Below are positions 6,978 through 14,772 of a stretch of DNA of 64,000 bases, piece after piece. The DNA is from DASPWW01 sp963803425 (GTDB taxonomy: Bacteria; Actinomycetota; Thermoleophilia; Solirubrobacterales; 70-9), in NCBI GenBank assembly GCA_963803425.1, contig CAWDMA010000003.1, positions 496,001 to 560,000 on the forward strand, read 5' to 3'. Both the position numbers and the translations under genes were made by a program. Position 1 is the first letter of the stretch, and each line of letters begins with the position of its first letter. The notes under the pieces were generated by a model. It had not been told where the DNA came from. It saw nothing but the letters and a program-made list of their open reading frames with translations, and made no database searches.

Positions 6978-7736
6978 GTGAGCGGCACCGAGGGGCGGTT
7001 CTTCTTCGTCCACCTCCAGAAGACGGCAGGCGTCGCCCTTCGGATGCGGCTGCAGCATCAGTTCGGTGAGGCCGCGGTCTACCCGAGCGGCGCCGACAGC
7101 TCGGGCTCGATCGAGGCGGCGGTCGAATCGGTCGCGTCGATCAAGCAGCTCAGGCGGCGGTACGCCGCCCGCCGCGACGAGATCCGGGTGATCACCGGGC
7201 ACTTCCCGCTGTTCGTCGCCGACGTGCTCGGCGGCGGGTTCACTACGGTGACGGTGGTCCGCGAGCCGGTCGAGCGGACGCTCTCCCTGCTGCGGCACAC
7301 GCAGGCGCTGGAACCGCACCATGCCGGCGCGAGCCTCGAGCAGCTGTACGCGGACCCGGACCGCTTCCGCCGGCTCGCGCACAATCACATGGTGAAGATG
7401 TTCTCGCTCACCGGCGAGGAGGCGGACGCCTGGATGTCGACGCGGGTCGAGTTCACGCCGGAGCGACTGGAGCTCGCCAAGCGCCGCCTCGCCACGGTGG
7501 ACGCGATCGGCCTGCAGGAGCGTTTCGAGGAGTTCTGCGAGGGGCTGGAGCGTCGCTTCGGGTGGGATCTGGGCCCGGCCCAGCGCGTCAACGAGACCCG
7601 GCACGTCGAGGTCTCGGACGATTTCCGGGCGCGGATCGCCGCGGACAACGCGATGGACGTCGAGCTGTACGAGTTCGCGCGCGAGCTCTACGAGGAGCGA
7701 CTCTCGGAGGCCTCGCCCGCGCGCTCGCGCTCGTAG
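6978..7736 (+). CDS. Sulfotransferase family protein (Sulfotransfer_2-like)
   Basis: 252 residues. Near the N-terminus FFFVHLQKTAGVAL (residues 8-21) is the 5'-phosphosulfate loop of PAPS-dependent sulfotransferases, with K15 and T16 binding the 5'-phosphate of PAPS. VVREPVERTLS, about residue 93 onward, matches the 3'-phosphate binding segment. No membrane anchor is present, unlike Golgi homologues. The acceptor is unknown; bacterial relatives sulfate glycans or glycolipids. The last 49 bp overlap the end of the convergent DUF1152 gene. The GTG start is supported by the -10 box 7 nt upstream. Confidence 0.82.
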   Translation: MSGTEGRFFFVHLQKTAGVALRMRLQHQFGEAAVYPSGADSSGSIEAAVESVASIKQLRRRYAARRDEIRVITGHFPLFVADVLGGGFTTVTVVREPVERTLSLLRHTQALEPHHAGASLEQLYADPDRFRRLAHNHMVKMFSLTGEEADAWMSTRVEFTPERLELAKRRLATVDAIGLQERFEEFCEGLERRFGWDLGPAQRVNETRHVEVSDDFRARIAADNAMDVELYEFARELYEERLSEASPARSRS

Positions 7737-8638
7737 TCGAGCTCGGTCCGGATCCCGATCTCCGCGAGCGCGTCGCGGCTTGCCTCCAGGTCCTCGGCGG
7801 CCTCCACCGCCTGGGTCAGCGGCAGCACCGGGATCGCCAGCTCCAGTTCGAAGAAGAAGCTGAGGGCGCCGACCGGCGAGAGGTGGGCGCGGCGCCGTCC
7901 TCCGCGGATCTCGACGTCGCCGGTCTCTCCGCGGGCGCACCGCACCGCCATCAGGCTCGCCTCGGTCGGGACGGTGGCGGCGGCGGCCTCGAGCTCGTCG
8001 GCGACCGCGGGCGTCAGCCCCCAGGCGCCGGACCATGCGCCCTCGGCGCCGAGCCGGGCGACACGCTCCAGCACCTCGTCCGGGGTGAGCTCGGCGTCGC
8101 AGCCGGCGCCGAACACGACCCCGAGCGGCGCGATCCGCCCCGCGGCGCGTCGCGCCGCGGCGAGCATCACGGCGTCGCACAGGGGGCTGGCGAGGCCGGG
8201 CTCGTCTCCGCCCGCGAGCGCGTCGCCGCCGACGTCGACGCACACCGCCAGGTCGCATTCGAGCTCGACGGCGGCTGCGGCGATTCCCTCCGCCGCGGCC
8301 CGCGGGCCGCCGGTGACGTCGACGAGCACCGTCGCCCGATCGAGGAACGCCGCCATCCGCGACTCGCAGAACGGGACGCCCTCCGCGGTGGTCGTGGACG
8401 GGTCGGCGAGCACGGCCGCCTCGCCGAGTCGCGTGCCGCCGCGGATCTCAGCGATCGGGGTGGGGCCAGGCGTGGGATCGATCGCGAATCGCTCCCAGGC
8501 GACGCCGCCGAGCGCGAACGGAGTCCCCAGCGACTCGCACAGCCGCGCCACCGCGAGCGCCCCGACCACGTCGCCACCCCCGCCGATCCCCAGCACGAGC
8601 GCGCGGTCGGCCTGTCGAATGACGTCAAGCGCGGACAT
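7688..8638 (-). CDS. DUF1152 family protein
   Basis: 316 residues. The N-terminus has a glycine-rich nucleotide-binding-like loop (VLGIGGGGDVVGAL, residues 15-28) followed by a Rossmann-like alternation. VDVGGDALAGGDEPGLASPLCDAV in the middle is characteristic of DUF1152, a family with no established reaction. The C-terminal part (FFFELELAIPVLPL) is also conserved in type. No signal peptide or transmembrane helix is seen. It follows the DUF1802 gene on the same strand across a 102-bp gap holding two stem-loop repeats, so separate transcription is possible. Confidence 0.75.
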   Translation of the reverse strand: MSALDVIRQADRALVLGIGGGGDVVGALAVARLCESLGTPFALGGVAWERFAIDPTPGPTPIAEIRGGTRLGEAAVLADPSTTTAEGVPFCESRMAAFLDRATVLVDVTGGPRAAAEGIAAAAVELECDLAVCVDVGGDALAGGDEPGLASPLCDAVMLAAARRAAGRIAPLGVVFGAGCDAELTPDEVLERVARLGAEGAWSGAWGLTPAVADELEAAAATVPTEASLMAVRCARGETGDVEIRGGRRRAHLSPVGALSFFFELELAIPVLPLTQAVEAAEDLEASRDALAEIGIRTELDYERERAGEASESRSS

Positions 8639-8651
8639 CGTCCCGCCGGGA

Positions 8652-8689
8652 ACTCCGCGACGACGGACGCGAAGCGGAGCTCATCCCTG
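8652..8689. repeat. Degenerate copy 2 of the stem-loop element
   Basis: Contains the conserved core cggacgcgaagcggagc (8664-8680) preceded by ccgcgacg, as in copy 4, but the 3' arm is replaced, so the outer stem cannot form. A 6-bp alternative stem (ctccgc/gcggag) is possible. It sits 44 bp from copy 3 in the same orientation. Confidence 0.5.
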
Positions 8690-8696
8690 CAGCGAC

Positions 8697-8734
8697 CGCG
8701 CGACGCGCGGACGCGAAACGGAGCACGTCGCGCG
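8697..8734. repeat. Conserved-loop stem-loop element, copy 3
   Basis: A 9-bp perfect stem (cgcgcgacg/cgtcgcgcg) closes a 20-nt loop, cgcggacgcgaaacggagca. Both flanking genes run on the minus strand, so relative to transcription this copy is opposite to copies 1 and 4. Confidence 0.7.
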
Positions 8735-8740
8735 CCTGAC

Positions 8741-9370
8741 TCAGGCGGGGACTGGCTCGGGCTGGCCGGCGAGCATCCCGATCGCGGCGGCGGCGCGGGA
8801 GAACTCCTCGTCCGCCATCACCGGCGTGCCCTCGAACGGCAGCTCCCGGTCGATCTCCACCCAGGAGCGGCAGCCGTGGTACTCGTCCTTCACCCTGACG
8901 GTGACCGGGCGCGGGATCCTGTGCACTCGGAGCAGCAGCACGTGTAGTGGGTGGCGCGGCTTCCACTTCAGCCGCTTCGTCGCGTAGTCCGCCGTCCACA
9001 CGTGGTACGGGGACAGCGCCTCGACGACCCTCGGATCCTCGGTCGTGTAGTGGCCCGCCACCTCGGCCCAGGCGCGAATCCGGACCCGGTCGGGCTGCGG
9101 GATCCCGCCGTCCTGGAGCAGCGCCCGCGGGGGCGGCTCCTCGTCGGGCCACACGCCCTCCTCGAGCGCACGGCGCAGCTCCGGGTGGTGCGACTCGCGG
9201 ACGAGGTCGTTGCGCTGGTGGTCGAAGGTCGGGTACAGGAAGAACTGCTCGTGCTCGAGCTCGAAGTGCTTGTTCTCCTCGCCGATGCCGCCCTTCCGCA
9301 GGGTGACGAGCTGCTCACCCTCGGACAGGGCCCGCACCGTCACGGCCCACTCTTTGAAGGCAATCGGCAT
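8741..9370 (-). CDS. DUF1802 family protein
   Basis: 209 residues from the ATG at 9370; a 26-residue upstream extension in the same frame has poor composition and was dropped. The start MPIAFKEWAVTVRAL and the following LRKGGIGE...FLYPTFDHQ segment match DUF1802, an uncharacterised family seen in bacteria and archaea. It is soluble, with many aromatic and charged residues (HYTTEDPRVVEALSPYHVW, about residues 105-123). No catalytic motif can be named. The region upstream (9371-9533) holds its promoter and possible hairpins that may end hyuB transcription. Confidence 0.75.
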   Translation of the reverse strand: MPIAFKEWAVTVRALSEGEQLVTLRKGGIGEENKHFELEHEQFFLYPTFDHQRNDLVRESHHPELRRALEEGVWPDEEPPPRALLQDGGIPQPDRVRIRAWAEVAGHYTTEDPRVVEALSPYHVWTADYATKRLKWKPRHPLHVLLLRVHRIPRPVTVRVKDEYHGCRSWVEIDRELPFEGTPVMADEEFSRAAAAIGMLAGQPEPVPA

Positions 9371-9443
9371 AGATCCAGTCGTTCGTTGCTTGAAACTCGA
9401 AGAAAGTGAACGTTTTCGGCGCCCGCCAGGGCTCCGAGGGGCG

Positions 9444-9465
9444 CTCAAGCCCGCTTGAGGGCGGG
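9444..9465. terminator. Possible hairpin pair after hyuB
   Basis: Two mutually exclusive stems overlap here: ctcaagc/gcttgag with a 2-nt loop, and cccgc/gcggg with a 6-nt loop. They lie about 70 bp past the hyuB stop and upstream of the DUF1802 gene. No U-tract follows, so the terminator role is weak. Otherwise 9371-9533 shows no gene. Confidence 0.3.
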
Positions 9466-9533
9466 AATTGTAGACGAGGCCCGCAGAAATCCCAAATTTG
9501 TGTGAGTTGTTGCTAACGAGGGCGGCTGGCCGG

Positions 9534-11054
9534 TCAGCCAGGGCTCCCCAGCCCGCCTCCCCCGGGGGTCTCGATCCGCAGGCGGTCGCCCGGGCGGAGC
9601 TCCCCGGCGGCCTTCGAGGGCAGCTCCTCGCCGTTCAGCAGGTTGCGCCCCGGGAGGCCGTCGGCACCGCCGTCGCGCCCCCGGGGGGCGAACCGGCGGC
9701 GCTCCGAGATCACCGTGAACCGCGCCTGGGCGAGCGCCTCGACCTCGCGCACGACCCCGTCGCCGCCCACCTGCGCGCCCTCGCCGCCGCTTCCCCTGCG
9801 CACGGACAGCTCTCGGGCGCGGAGCGGGTATTCGGTCTCCAGCGCCTCAACCGGCGTGTTCAGGGTGTTCGACATCGCCACGTGGATCGCGCTGGGGCCG
9901 TCGCGCTCCGGGCACGCGCCCTGGCCGCCGCCGATCGTCTCGTAGTAGAGGAAGGCCTCGCCGGTGAGGATCAGGTTGTTCATCGTCCCCTGACCCTGCG
10001 CGAGGGCGGGGACGGCGCCGCCGAGCGCGTCGAGGACGAGGTCGGCCACCCGGCTCGAGGTCTCCACGTTCCCGGCCGCGACGGCAGCTGGGAACCGCGC
10101 GTTCAGGAGGCAGCCCGGCGGCGCGATCACCTCGATCGGCCGGTGGGCGCCCGCCGACGGAGGGGCGTCCGGGTCGGTCAGCACCCTGACGGCGAAGAAG
10201 CTCGCCGACTTCGTCACAGACAGCGGGCAGTTCAGGTTGCCCTCCGTCTCCGGGTCGGTCCCGGAGAAGTCGAGCCGGAGCCGGTCGCCCTCGATCTCGG
10301 CGCACACGGCGAGCCGTAGCTCGCCGCCGTGGCGGTCGTCCTCGAGCACGTCGCTCGCCTGGTGGCGGCCGTCCGGGAGATCCGAGATCGCGGCTCGCGT
10401 GCGCCGCTCGGTGTAGTCGAGGATCTCGCCCATCCCGGCGACCACCGGCTCCACGCCCTGCCGGGCGGCGAGCTCACCGAGCCTCCTCGCTCCGATCAGG
10501 TTCGCGGCCCGCTGCGCGAGCAGGTCGGCGCGCCGCTCGGCCGGCTTGCGCATCCGCGCCGCGAACGCGTCGAGCTCGTCGGGTCCGTCGATTGGCGTGG
10601 GCGGGATCACGATTCCCTCCTGCGCGAGCCTGGTCGAGTCGACGGGCATCCCGCCCGGCGTGGGGCCGCCGATGTCGGCGTGATGGGCGCGGCTCGCCGC
10701 GAAACCGATCGGCGCGCCCGCCCCGGACGCGAACACCGGGGTGATCAGGGTGACGTCCGGGAGGTGGGTGCCGCCGCGATACGGGTCGTTCAGGATCCAG
10801 TGGCGCTCGGGGCGATGCTGCTCGTCGACCACCGCCTGCACCGCGTCGGGCATCGAGCCGAGGTGCACGGGGATGTGCTCCGCCTGCATGACGAGCTCGC
10901 CGCCGGCGTCGAACAGCGCCGTGGAGCAGTCGTGGCGCTCCTTGATGTTCACCGAGTGGGCGGCGCGGATCAGCACCGCGCCCATCTCGTCGCATGCGGC
11001 TCGCAGGGCGCCGACCAGGACCTGCAGCGTGACCGGGTCGAGCGGCTCGCTCAC
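9534..11054 (-). CDS. hyuB: Hydantoinase/oxoprolinase subunit B (HyuB family)
   Basis: 506 residues from the GTG at 11054, which overlaps the hyuA stop (GTGA). The sequence begins LDPVTLQVLVGALRAACDEMGAVLIRAA and contains KERHDCSTALFD and HHADIGGPTPGGMP, the hallmark stretches of the hydantoinase B/oxoprolinase family. With HyuA it should form an ATP-dependent cyclic-amide hydrolase acting on N-methylhydantoin, 5-oxoproline or a related lactam in the cytoplasm. The length is within the family range. It is the last gene of a four-gene minus-strand operon. Confidence 0.88.
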   Translation of the reverse strand: MSEPLDPVTLQVLVGALRAACDEMGAVLIRAAHSVNIKERHDCSTALFDAGGELVMQAEHIPVHLGSMPDAVQAVVDEQHRPERHWILNDPYRGGTHLPDVTLITPVFASGAGAPIGFAASRAHHADIGGPTPGGMPVDSTRLAQEGIVIPPTPIDGPDELDAFAARMRKPAERRADLLAQRAANLIGARRLGELAARQGVEPVVAGMGEILDYTERRTRAAISDLPDGRHQASDVLEDDRHGGELRLAVCAEIEGDRLRLDFSGTDPETEGNLNCPLSVTKSASFFAVRVLTDPDAPPSAGAHRPIEVIAPPGCLLNARFPAAVAAGNVETSSRVADLVLDALGGAVPALAQGQGTMNNLILTGEAFLYYETIGGGQGACPERDGPSAIHVAMSNTLNTPVEALETEYPLRARELSVRRGSGGEGAQVGGDGVVREVEALAQARFTVISERRRFAPRGRDGGADGLPGRNLLNGEELPSKAAGELRPGDRLRIETPGGGGLGSPG

Positions 11055-13048
11055 CTCGGTTCCCCCCACGCCGCGATCGTCCCGTGCTCGTCTACCTCGG
11101 CCGCCCACCCCGGCGGCACCACGAGCGTCGCCTCAGGGAGCTCGAACACGCACGGCCCGGCGGCGGCCGCCCCGGCAGCCGGCTCGCCCCGGAGGACCCG
11201 GGTCTCCACCCACTCGCCGCCGAACCGGGCGCGTCGCTTCCCCTCGTCGAGGCGGCCGGACGGCGCCGCCACCGGGTGGGGCTCGCTCCCCGCGACCACC
11301 AGCGCCAGTCGGATGTTGACGAGCTCGACCGTGCCGCCCGGCTCCCTGTACCCGTACCGCGCCTCGTGCGCGGCACCGAATCGACCGGCGAGCTCGGCGG
11401 GATCGGGATCGGAGGGACCGGGGATCGAGAGCTCGAAGGACTGGCCGCGGTAGCGGAGGTCGTATGTGATCACCGGCTCCGCCTGATCGAGCCCCGCCCC
11501 GAGCGAGTCGCGCAGCGCGTCGACCTCGCCCGCAATTCGGTCCGCGGTCAGCTCCGGGCCGGCAAGCAGCACGGTTCGCGCGGTGTCCCGGCGGCGCTCG
11601 GAGGCGATCATCCCGAGCGCCGACAGCACGCCGCTCGCTCGCGGGCACAGGATCCGGTCGATCTCGAGCTCCTCGGCGAGCGCCGCGGCGTGCATCGGGC
11701 CGGCGCCGCCGAACGGGAGCAGCGCGAACCCGCGCGGGTCGACGCCTCTCTCCACGGTCATCACGCGCAGCGCCCGAATCATCTCCTGGTTCGCCACCCG
11801 GACGATCCCCTCGGCGGTCGCAAGCTCGTCGAGTTCGAGCTCGGCGGCGAGGCGGGCGACCGCGGCCCGGGCGGCGTCGAGGTCCAGCTCGACACCGCCG
11901 GCGAGGGTCGAGTCCGCGGCGAGGTACCCGAGCACGAGGTTGGCGTCGGTGACGGTCGGCTCGGAGCCGCCGCGCCCGTAGCAGGCAGGGCCGGGGTCGG
12001 CGCCGGCGGACCGCGGCCCGGCCCGCAGCGCGCCGCCGGAGTCGCGCCAGCCGACCGAGCCTCCGCCGGCCCCGACCGTGTGCACGTCGACCATCGGCAG
12101 CTGCAGCACGCGTCCCTCGATCTCGCGGGAGGCCGTTCGCCGCAGCTCACCGCCCTCGACGACGCACACATCGCACGAGGTCCCGCCCATGTCGAATCCG
12201 AGCGCGTTCCCGTCTCCGCACACCCGCGCCAGCAGGCCCGCGCCGACCGCGCCGCCGGCCGGCCCGGAGAGTACGCTCCATGCGCCGCCCCGCGCCGCCT
12301 CCTGCAGCGGCGCCACCCCGCCCGACGACTGCATCACGAGCGGATCCGGCAGCCCCCGCTCGCGCGCCGCCTCCGCGAGTCGGCCCAGGTAGCGGCCGAG
12401 CAGCGGCGACAGGTAGGCGTCGATCACCGTCGTCGAGCACCGCTCGTACTCGCGGAACTGCGGCAGCACCTCGTGCGACGCGGACACGTGCACGCCGGGC
12501 AGCTCCTCACGCACCCGGGCGGCGATCGCGGCCTCGTGGGCGGGGTTCAGGTAGGAGAACAGCAGGCAGATCGCGACCGACTCGACCCCGGCCTCCCGTG
12601 TCCCCGCCACCACCTCGGCGAGCGAATCCTCGTCGAGCGGCTCGATCTCCCCCTCCGGGCCGATCCGCTCGCGCGCCCCGAAGCACAGCTCGGGGGGCGC
12701 GAGCGGCGCCGGCTTCGGCTGGCACGGGTGGTACAGGCTCGGTCGGCTCTGGCGACCGATCTCGAGCAGGTCGGTGAACCCCTCGGTCCCGATCAGCGCG
12801 GTCCGGGCGCCACGCTCCTCGAGCAGCGCGTTCGTGCCCACCGTCATCCCGTGCGCGAACGCGTCGAGCCGGGTCGGATCGGTGCCCGCACGAGCGAGCA
12901 CCTCGTCCACCGCGGCGATCACGCCGCGCGACTGGTCGTCCGGAGTCGTCGGCGCCTTCGCCGTGTGGACGCGGTCGCCGTCGTACACGACCGCATCCGT
13001 GAACGTGCCTCCGACGTCGACCCCGAGCAGCATCGCCGATCCGCTCAT
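11051..13048 (-). CDS. hyuA: Hydantoinase/oxoprolinase subunit A (HyuA family)
   Basis: 665 residues from the ATG at 13048, overlapping the permease stop (ATGA). The N-terminal GVDVGGTFTDAV (9-20) and the later GFDMGGTSCDVCVV are the two phosphate-binding segments of the actin-like ATPase fold; LPFGGAGPMHA is also typical. HyuA binds ATP and works with HyuB to open a five-membered cyclic amide. The usual substrates are N-methylhydantoin (creatinine breakdown), 5-oxoproline or acetone-type compounds in carboxylase relatives; the sequence does not decide between them. The tight overlaps with both neighbours show co-translation. Confidence 0.9.
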   Translation of the reverse strand: MSGSAMLLGVDVGGTFTDAVVYDGDRVHTAKAPTTPDDQSRGVIAAVDEVLARAGTDPTRLDAFAHGMTVGTNALLEERGARTALIGTEGFTDLLEIGRQSRPSLYHPCQPKPAPLAPPELCFGARERIGPEGEIEPLDEDSLAEVVAGTREAGVESVAICLLFSYLNPAHEAAIAARVREELPGVHVSASHEVLPQFREYERCSTTVIDAYLSPLLGRYLGRLAEAARERGLPDPLVMQSSGGVAPLQEAARGGAWSVLSGPAGGAVGAGLLARVCGDGNALGFDMGGTSCDVCVVEGGELRRTASREIEGRVLQLPMVDVHTVGAGGGSVGWRDSGGALRAGPRSAGADPGPACYGRGGSEPTVTDANLVLGYLAADSTLAGGVELDLDAARAAVARLAAELELDELATAEGIVRVANQEMIRALRVMTVERGVDPRGFALLPFGGAGPMHAAALAEELEIDRILCPRASGVLSALGMIASERRRDTARTVLLAGPELTADRIAGEVDALRDSLGAGLDQAEPVITYDLRYRGQSFELSIPGPSDPDPAELAGRFGAAHEARYGYREPGGTVELVNIRLALVVAGSEPHPVAAPSGRLDEGKRRARFGGEWVETRVLRGEPAAGAAAAGPCVFELPEATLVVPPGWAAEVDEHGTIAAWGEPR

Positions 13049-13845
13049 TGGCGGATGTCGCGCCGCTGCAGCCCGGCGCACGCCGCGGCGGCGAGCATAG
13101 CGGCGAGCCCGGCGAGCAGCGCCCACGAGCCCCACGGCGGGCCGTCCGTGAGCGGATGGGTTCCAAGTGCCTGGTAGTACGGGGACAGCGGCCGCCACGG
13201 CTCCAGCGCGTGGACGGCCTGGCCGAGCCCGTCCAGCATCCACGCCGCAATCGCGATCCCGGCCGCCACCGCGATCGCGCGTGCGCGTCCCGGCCACCAT
13301 GCGCCGACCGCCAGCGCCACCATCCCGAGCGGCAGACCGAGCAGCCCCACGCTCGCCGACCCGGCCGCGAGGTCGCCGAGGCTGATCTGCAGGTCGACCA
13401 GCTCCGATCCGACCGCGACCGCGACGAACAGGACGGCGGTCAGCACGGCGACGAGCGCGGTCAGCGAGACCGCGCGGGCGAGCACGAACTCGACCCTCCC
13501 CAGCGGCTGGGCGAGCAGCAGGTCGAGGGTGCCGCGCTCCTCCTCGCCGGCGATCCCTGCGGCGCCGATCCCGATCGCGAAGATCAGCATGATCACCGGC
13601 GCGATCAGCGCGAAGATCTGGCTGTTCAGATACCCGGGAGCGCTGACGAGGTCGGTCTCGCCGCCCGCGAACAGCCCCCGCAGCGCATCGGGCAGATCCT
13701 TCGAGTAGTCCGACAGGGCCGTGTCGTCGCGGATCGAGGGATAGAACGCCACCGTCACGGCTACGAGCGCCGTCAGACCGAGCGCCCACCAGACGATCGA
13801 GCGCCGCCTCTCGCGGAGCGTCTCGGCGATCACCTCAGCGCGCAT
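13045..13845 (-). CDS. ABC-2 type exporter permease
   Basis: 266 residues with six predicted hydrophobic segments: one near 20-35, a pair around 80-100, further ones at about 120-145, 165-190, 195-210, and a final one near 240-260. GEEERGTLDLLLAQPLGRVEFVLAR (about 100-124) is the cytoplasmic coupling segment of ABC-2 permeases. It overlaps the ATPase gene by 11 bp and the hyuA start by 4 bp, so the pump and the hydantoinase are made together. It should move a substrate out of the cell; which one is unknown. Confidence 0.85.
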   Translation of the reverse strand: MRAEVIAETLRERRRSIVWWALGLTALVAVTVAFYPSIRDDTALSDYSKDLPDALRGLFAGGETDLVSAPGYLNSQIFALIAPVIMLIFAIGIGAAGIAGEEERGTLDLLLAQPLGRVEFVLARAVSLTALVAVLTAVLFVAVAVGSELVDLQISLGDLAAGSASVGLLGLPLGMVALAVGAWWPGRARAIAVAAGIAIAAWMLDGLGQAVHALEPWRPLSPYYQALGTHPLTDGPPWGSWALLAGLAAMLAAAACAGLQRRDIRQ

Positions 13846-14734
13846 CCGACTCCCCGTAGTAGCCCAGGAAGATCTCGTCCAGGTCGGGCGTCTCGCTGGT
13901 CAGCGTCTCGACGGGGTGACGGGCGAGCTCCTTCACGAGCGCGTCCATCCGGCCCTCCACGCGGAGCCGGACGACGCCCTCACCGGTCTCGACGTGGGTG
14001 ACGCCTTCGACGCGGTCCAGGCCCTCGATCGCAGACCCCTGCGCCAGCCGGACCTCCACCCGGCGCACGGCGCGGCGCTGCAACGCGGCGATCTCCTCGA
14101 CCGCGATCAGCCGGCCGTCCTTGATGATCGCCACGCGGTCCGCGACCTGCTCGACCTGATCCAGCTCGTGCGAGGACAGGAAGACCGTCCGGCCGGCGGC
14201 GGCGCGCTCGCGGATCATCTCGCGGACGTCTCGCTGGCGGAGCGGGTCGAGGCCGCTGGTGGGCTCGTCCAGGATCAGCAGCTCGGGGTCGTGCATGAAG
14301 GCCGCGACCACCCCGATCTTCTCCTTGTTGCCCTTCGAGAGCTCGTCGATCCGGCGCTCCAGATCGAGCCCGAGCCGCTCCGCGAGCCGATCGGCCTCCC
14401 GGGCGTCGGGCATCTCGCGGAGCCTCGCGATGTAGGACAGCCACCGGCGCCCGGTGTGCTTCGGCGGCAGATTGAGCTCGCCGGGGAGATACCCGGACCG
14501 GCGGCGAACCTCGAGCCCGTCACGGCGGGCGTCGAGGTCCGCGATCAGGGCGCGGCCGCGGGTGGGACGGATCAGGTCGAGCAGGAGCCGGATCGTGGTC
14601 GTCTTCCCGGCTCCGTTCGGACCCAGGAAGCCGAACACCTCGCCACGCCCCACCTCCAGATCAAGCGCCTCGATCCCGCGCGCGGCGCCGTAGAACTTGG
14701 TCAGATCCTCGGTCTTGAAGGCCGCCGGGGGCAT
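13835..14734 (-). CDS. ABC transporter ATP-binding protein (exporter type)
   Basis: 299 residues. Walker A GPNGAGKTT (38-46), signature-like LSKGNKEKIGVVAAF, Walker B LLILDEPTSGLDP and a switch histidine in FLSSHELDQ are all present. The signature LSKGN is a common variant of LSGGQ in ABC-2 exporters. A C-terminal accessory domain of about 80 residues follows. It pairs with the overlapping permease. It is the first gene of the operon, with its start 38 bp from the divergent oxidoreductase gene. Confidence 0.9.
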   Translation of the reverse strand: MPPAAFKTEDLTKFYGAARGIEALDLEVGRGEVFGFLGPNGAGKTTTIRLLLDLIRPTRGRALIADLDARRDGLEVRRRSGYLPGELNLPPKHTGRRWLSYIARLREMPDAREADRLAERLGLDLERRIDELSKGNKEKIGVVAAFMHDPELLILDEPTSGLDPLRQRDVREMIRERAAAGRTVFLSSHELDQVEQVADRVAIIKDGRLIAVEEIAALQRRAVRRVEVRLAQGSAIEGLDRVEGVTHVETGEGVVRLRVEGRMDALVKELARHPVETLTSETPDLDEIFLGYYGESDAR

Positions 14735-14772
14735 CCGTCGGTCAACCTATCGGAGCGGTACGGTCCGCCGGC

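Noticed and set aside
5138..6988. 616-residue minus-strand open frame
   Set aside because: Antisense to the secreted protein and its flanks; Arg/His/Asp/Val-rich without motifs.
11084..13177. 697-residue plus-strand open frame
   Set aside because: Antisense to hyuA, which has complete ATPase motifs; no recognisable domain.
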